NCBI GenBank assembly: GCA_020057985.1
Contig: JAGVEU010000166.1
Span: 1-5,890, forward strand
Direction of reading: 5' to 3'
DNA: 5,890 nucleotides
DNA from: Calditrichota bacterium
GTDB lineage: Bacteria; Electryoneota; RPQS01
Shown here piece after piece: positions 5,352-5,890 of this stretch. How positions within the stretch are numbered: position 1 is the stretch's first letter; each line of letters starts with the position of its first letter. The translations under genes were made by a program, and so were the position numbers. The notes under the pieces are model-generated. The model had not been told where the DNA came from. It was given only the letters and a program-made list of their open reading frames with translations, and made no database searches.

Positions 5352-5825
5352 GTGACCTCATCCGATAGGCCACCGATGGATAGCGAAGCAGAGCAGTTGG
5401 TCGCAGCTCTTGAAGAACGAACGACTGCGAAACCTACAGATCCGGTCGCATGGTATGCCTTGGGCTTGGCGTACGTTGTCGCAGATTCGAACAGTAAGCG
5501 AGCGGTCGAGGCTCTCGTGAGAGCGGTGGTTGTAGACCCAGAGTTCACTGAGGCCTGGTACGCGCTTGGACTGACTCTGGCGGAAAACCAAGTTCACGCT
5601 CGGGCCTCCAAATGCTTGACGCAAGTCATACGGCTTGAGGCTAATCACGCACTTGCGCATTATAACCGTGCAATCTCCCGTGCCTTTCTTGGGCAGTTTG
5701 CGGATGCGATTGCTGATGTTCAGATTGCAGTAGAATTACAGCCTTCACTCAAGGCTAAGGCAGCGACGGATGAAGAACTGGCACGCCTTCGGCTATTTCC
5801 TGATTTTTCATCCGTTATTAAATAG
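5352..5825 (+). CDS. TPR protein
   Basis: The 157-residue product is almost entirely TPR. Helix pairs begin near DPVAWYALGLAYVVADSNSK, at DPEFTEAWYALGLTLAENQV, and at NHALAHYNRAISRAFLGQFA, each with the usual Trp/Tyr, Gly and Ala pattern, giving about three repeats. It ends with ARLRLFPDFSSVIK, the same type of capping tail seen in the gene before it, so the two are probably paralogous in this region. GTG 5352 is supported by AGGTGA (5340-5345), which overlaps the preceding stop; ATG 5376 is a weaker alternative. No signal peptide or membrane segment is seen, so a cytoplasmic adaptor is likely. Whether the three downstream genes belong functionally to the peptide locus is unknown, since a 433-bp gap separates them. 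Confidence 0.85.
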   Translation: MTSSDRPPMDSEAEQLVAALEERTTAKPTDPVAWYALGLAYVVADSNSKRAVEALVRAVVVDPEFTEAWYALGLTLAENQVHARASKCLTQVIRLEANHALAHYNRAISRAFLGQFADAIADVQIAVELQPSLKAKAATDEELARLRLFPDFSSVIK

Positions 5826-5845
5826 CTCCGTTAATTAGAAAGAGA

Positions 5846-5890
5846 GTGTCAACTCAGAGTGATTTGGCTATGCTTAAGTATTTGAAAAAG
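5846..5890 (+). CDS. Probable start of a further gene (partial)
   Basis: GTG 5846 opens a frame that runs to the window end (MSTQSDLAMLKYLKK), with a purine-rich AGAAAGAGA before it. ATG 5870 is in the same frame and could be the true start. Twenty bases separate it from the preceding stop, so it may continue the operon. Fifteen codons are too few to identify it. Confidence 0.35.
   Translation, partial: MSTQSDLAMLKYLKK

Overview
The window is bacterial. Genes are compact, nearly all on the + strand, GTG starts are frequent and several Shine-Dalgarno sites are strong. Base composition looks moderate. The many TPR proteins, a CFI-box protein and a radical SAM/SPASM enzyme with a PqqD-like front domain would suit an environmental Gram-negative such as an Acidobacteriota or Planctomycetota member. 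That placement is a guess; nothing here fixes the taxon.

Layout. (1) 1-105: a plausible promoter and ribosome site. (2) 106-893: a TPR protein whose C-terminal CFI-box lies in another frame; the two parts look like one gene broken by a one-base shift near 565-570. (3) 945-2054: a GT-B glycosyltransferase of family GT9. Its stop overlaps, as ATGA, the start of (4) 2051-3457: a radical SAM/SPASM maturase with an N-terminal PqqD-like peptide-binding domain. (5) 3470-3803: a tandem repeat of about 162 bp, in which each copy carries a leader, a perfect Shine-Dalgarno sequence and the start of a very small gene. The small genes (25 and 33 codons) share a 19-residue N-terminus ending in Asn-Gly-Cys and then differ. 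(6) 3849-4281: 433 bp with no credible gene but several inverted repeats. (7) 4282-5825: three small tandem genes (membrane-anchored TPR-like, unknown domain plus TPR, TPR only). (8) 5846 to the end: the probable start of another gene.

The centre of interest is 945-3848. A radical SAM/SPASM enzyme with a peptide-recognition domain, coupled to a glycosyltransferase and followed at once by two tiny Cys-containing ORFs, has the architecture of a RiPP (ribosomally made, post-translationally modified peptide) locus. Three of the four substitutions between the two ORFs are synonymous, which supports real coding. The working model is inferred: the maturase binds the shared leader, cross-links the Cys-containing core of the second peptide, and the GT9 enzyme may add a sugar. 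I do not recognise the precursor family. No protease, exporter or immunity gene is visible, unless the flanking TPR proteins have such a part.
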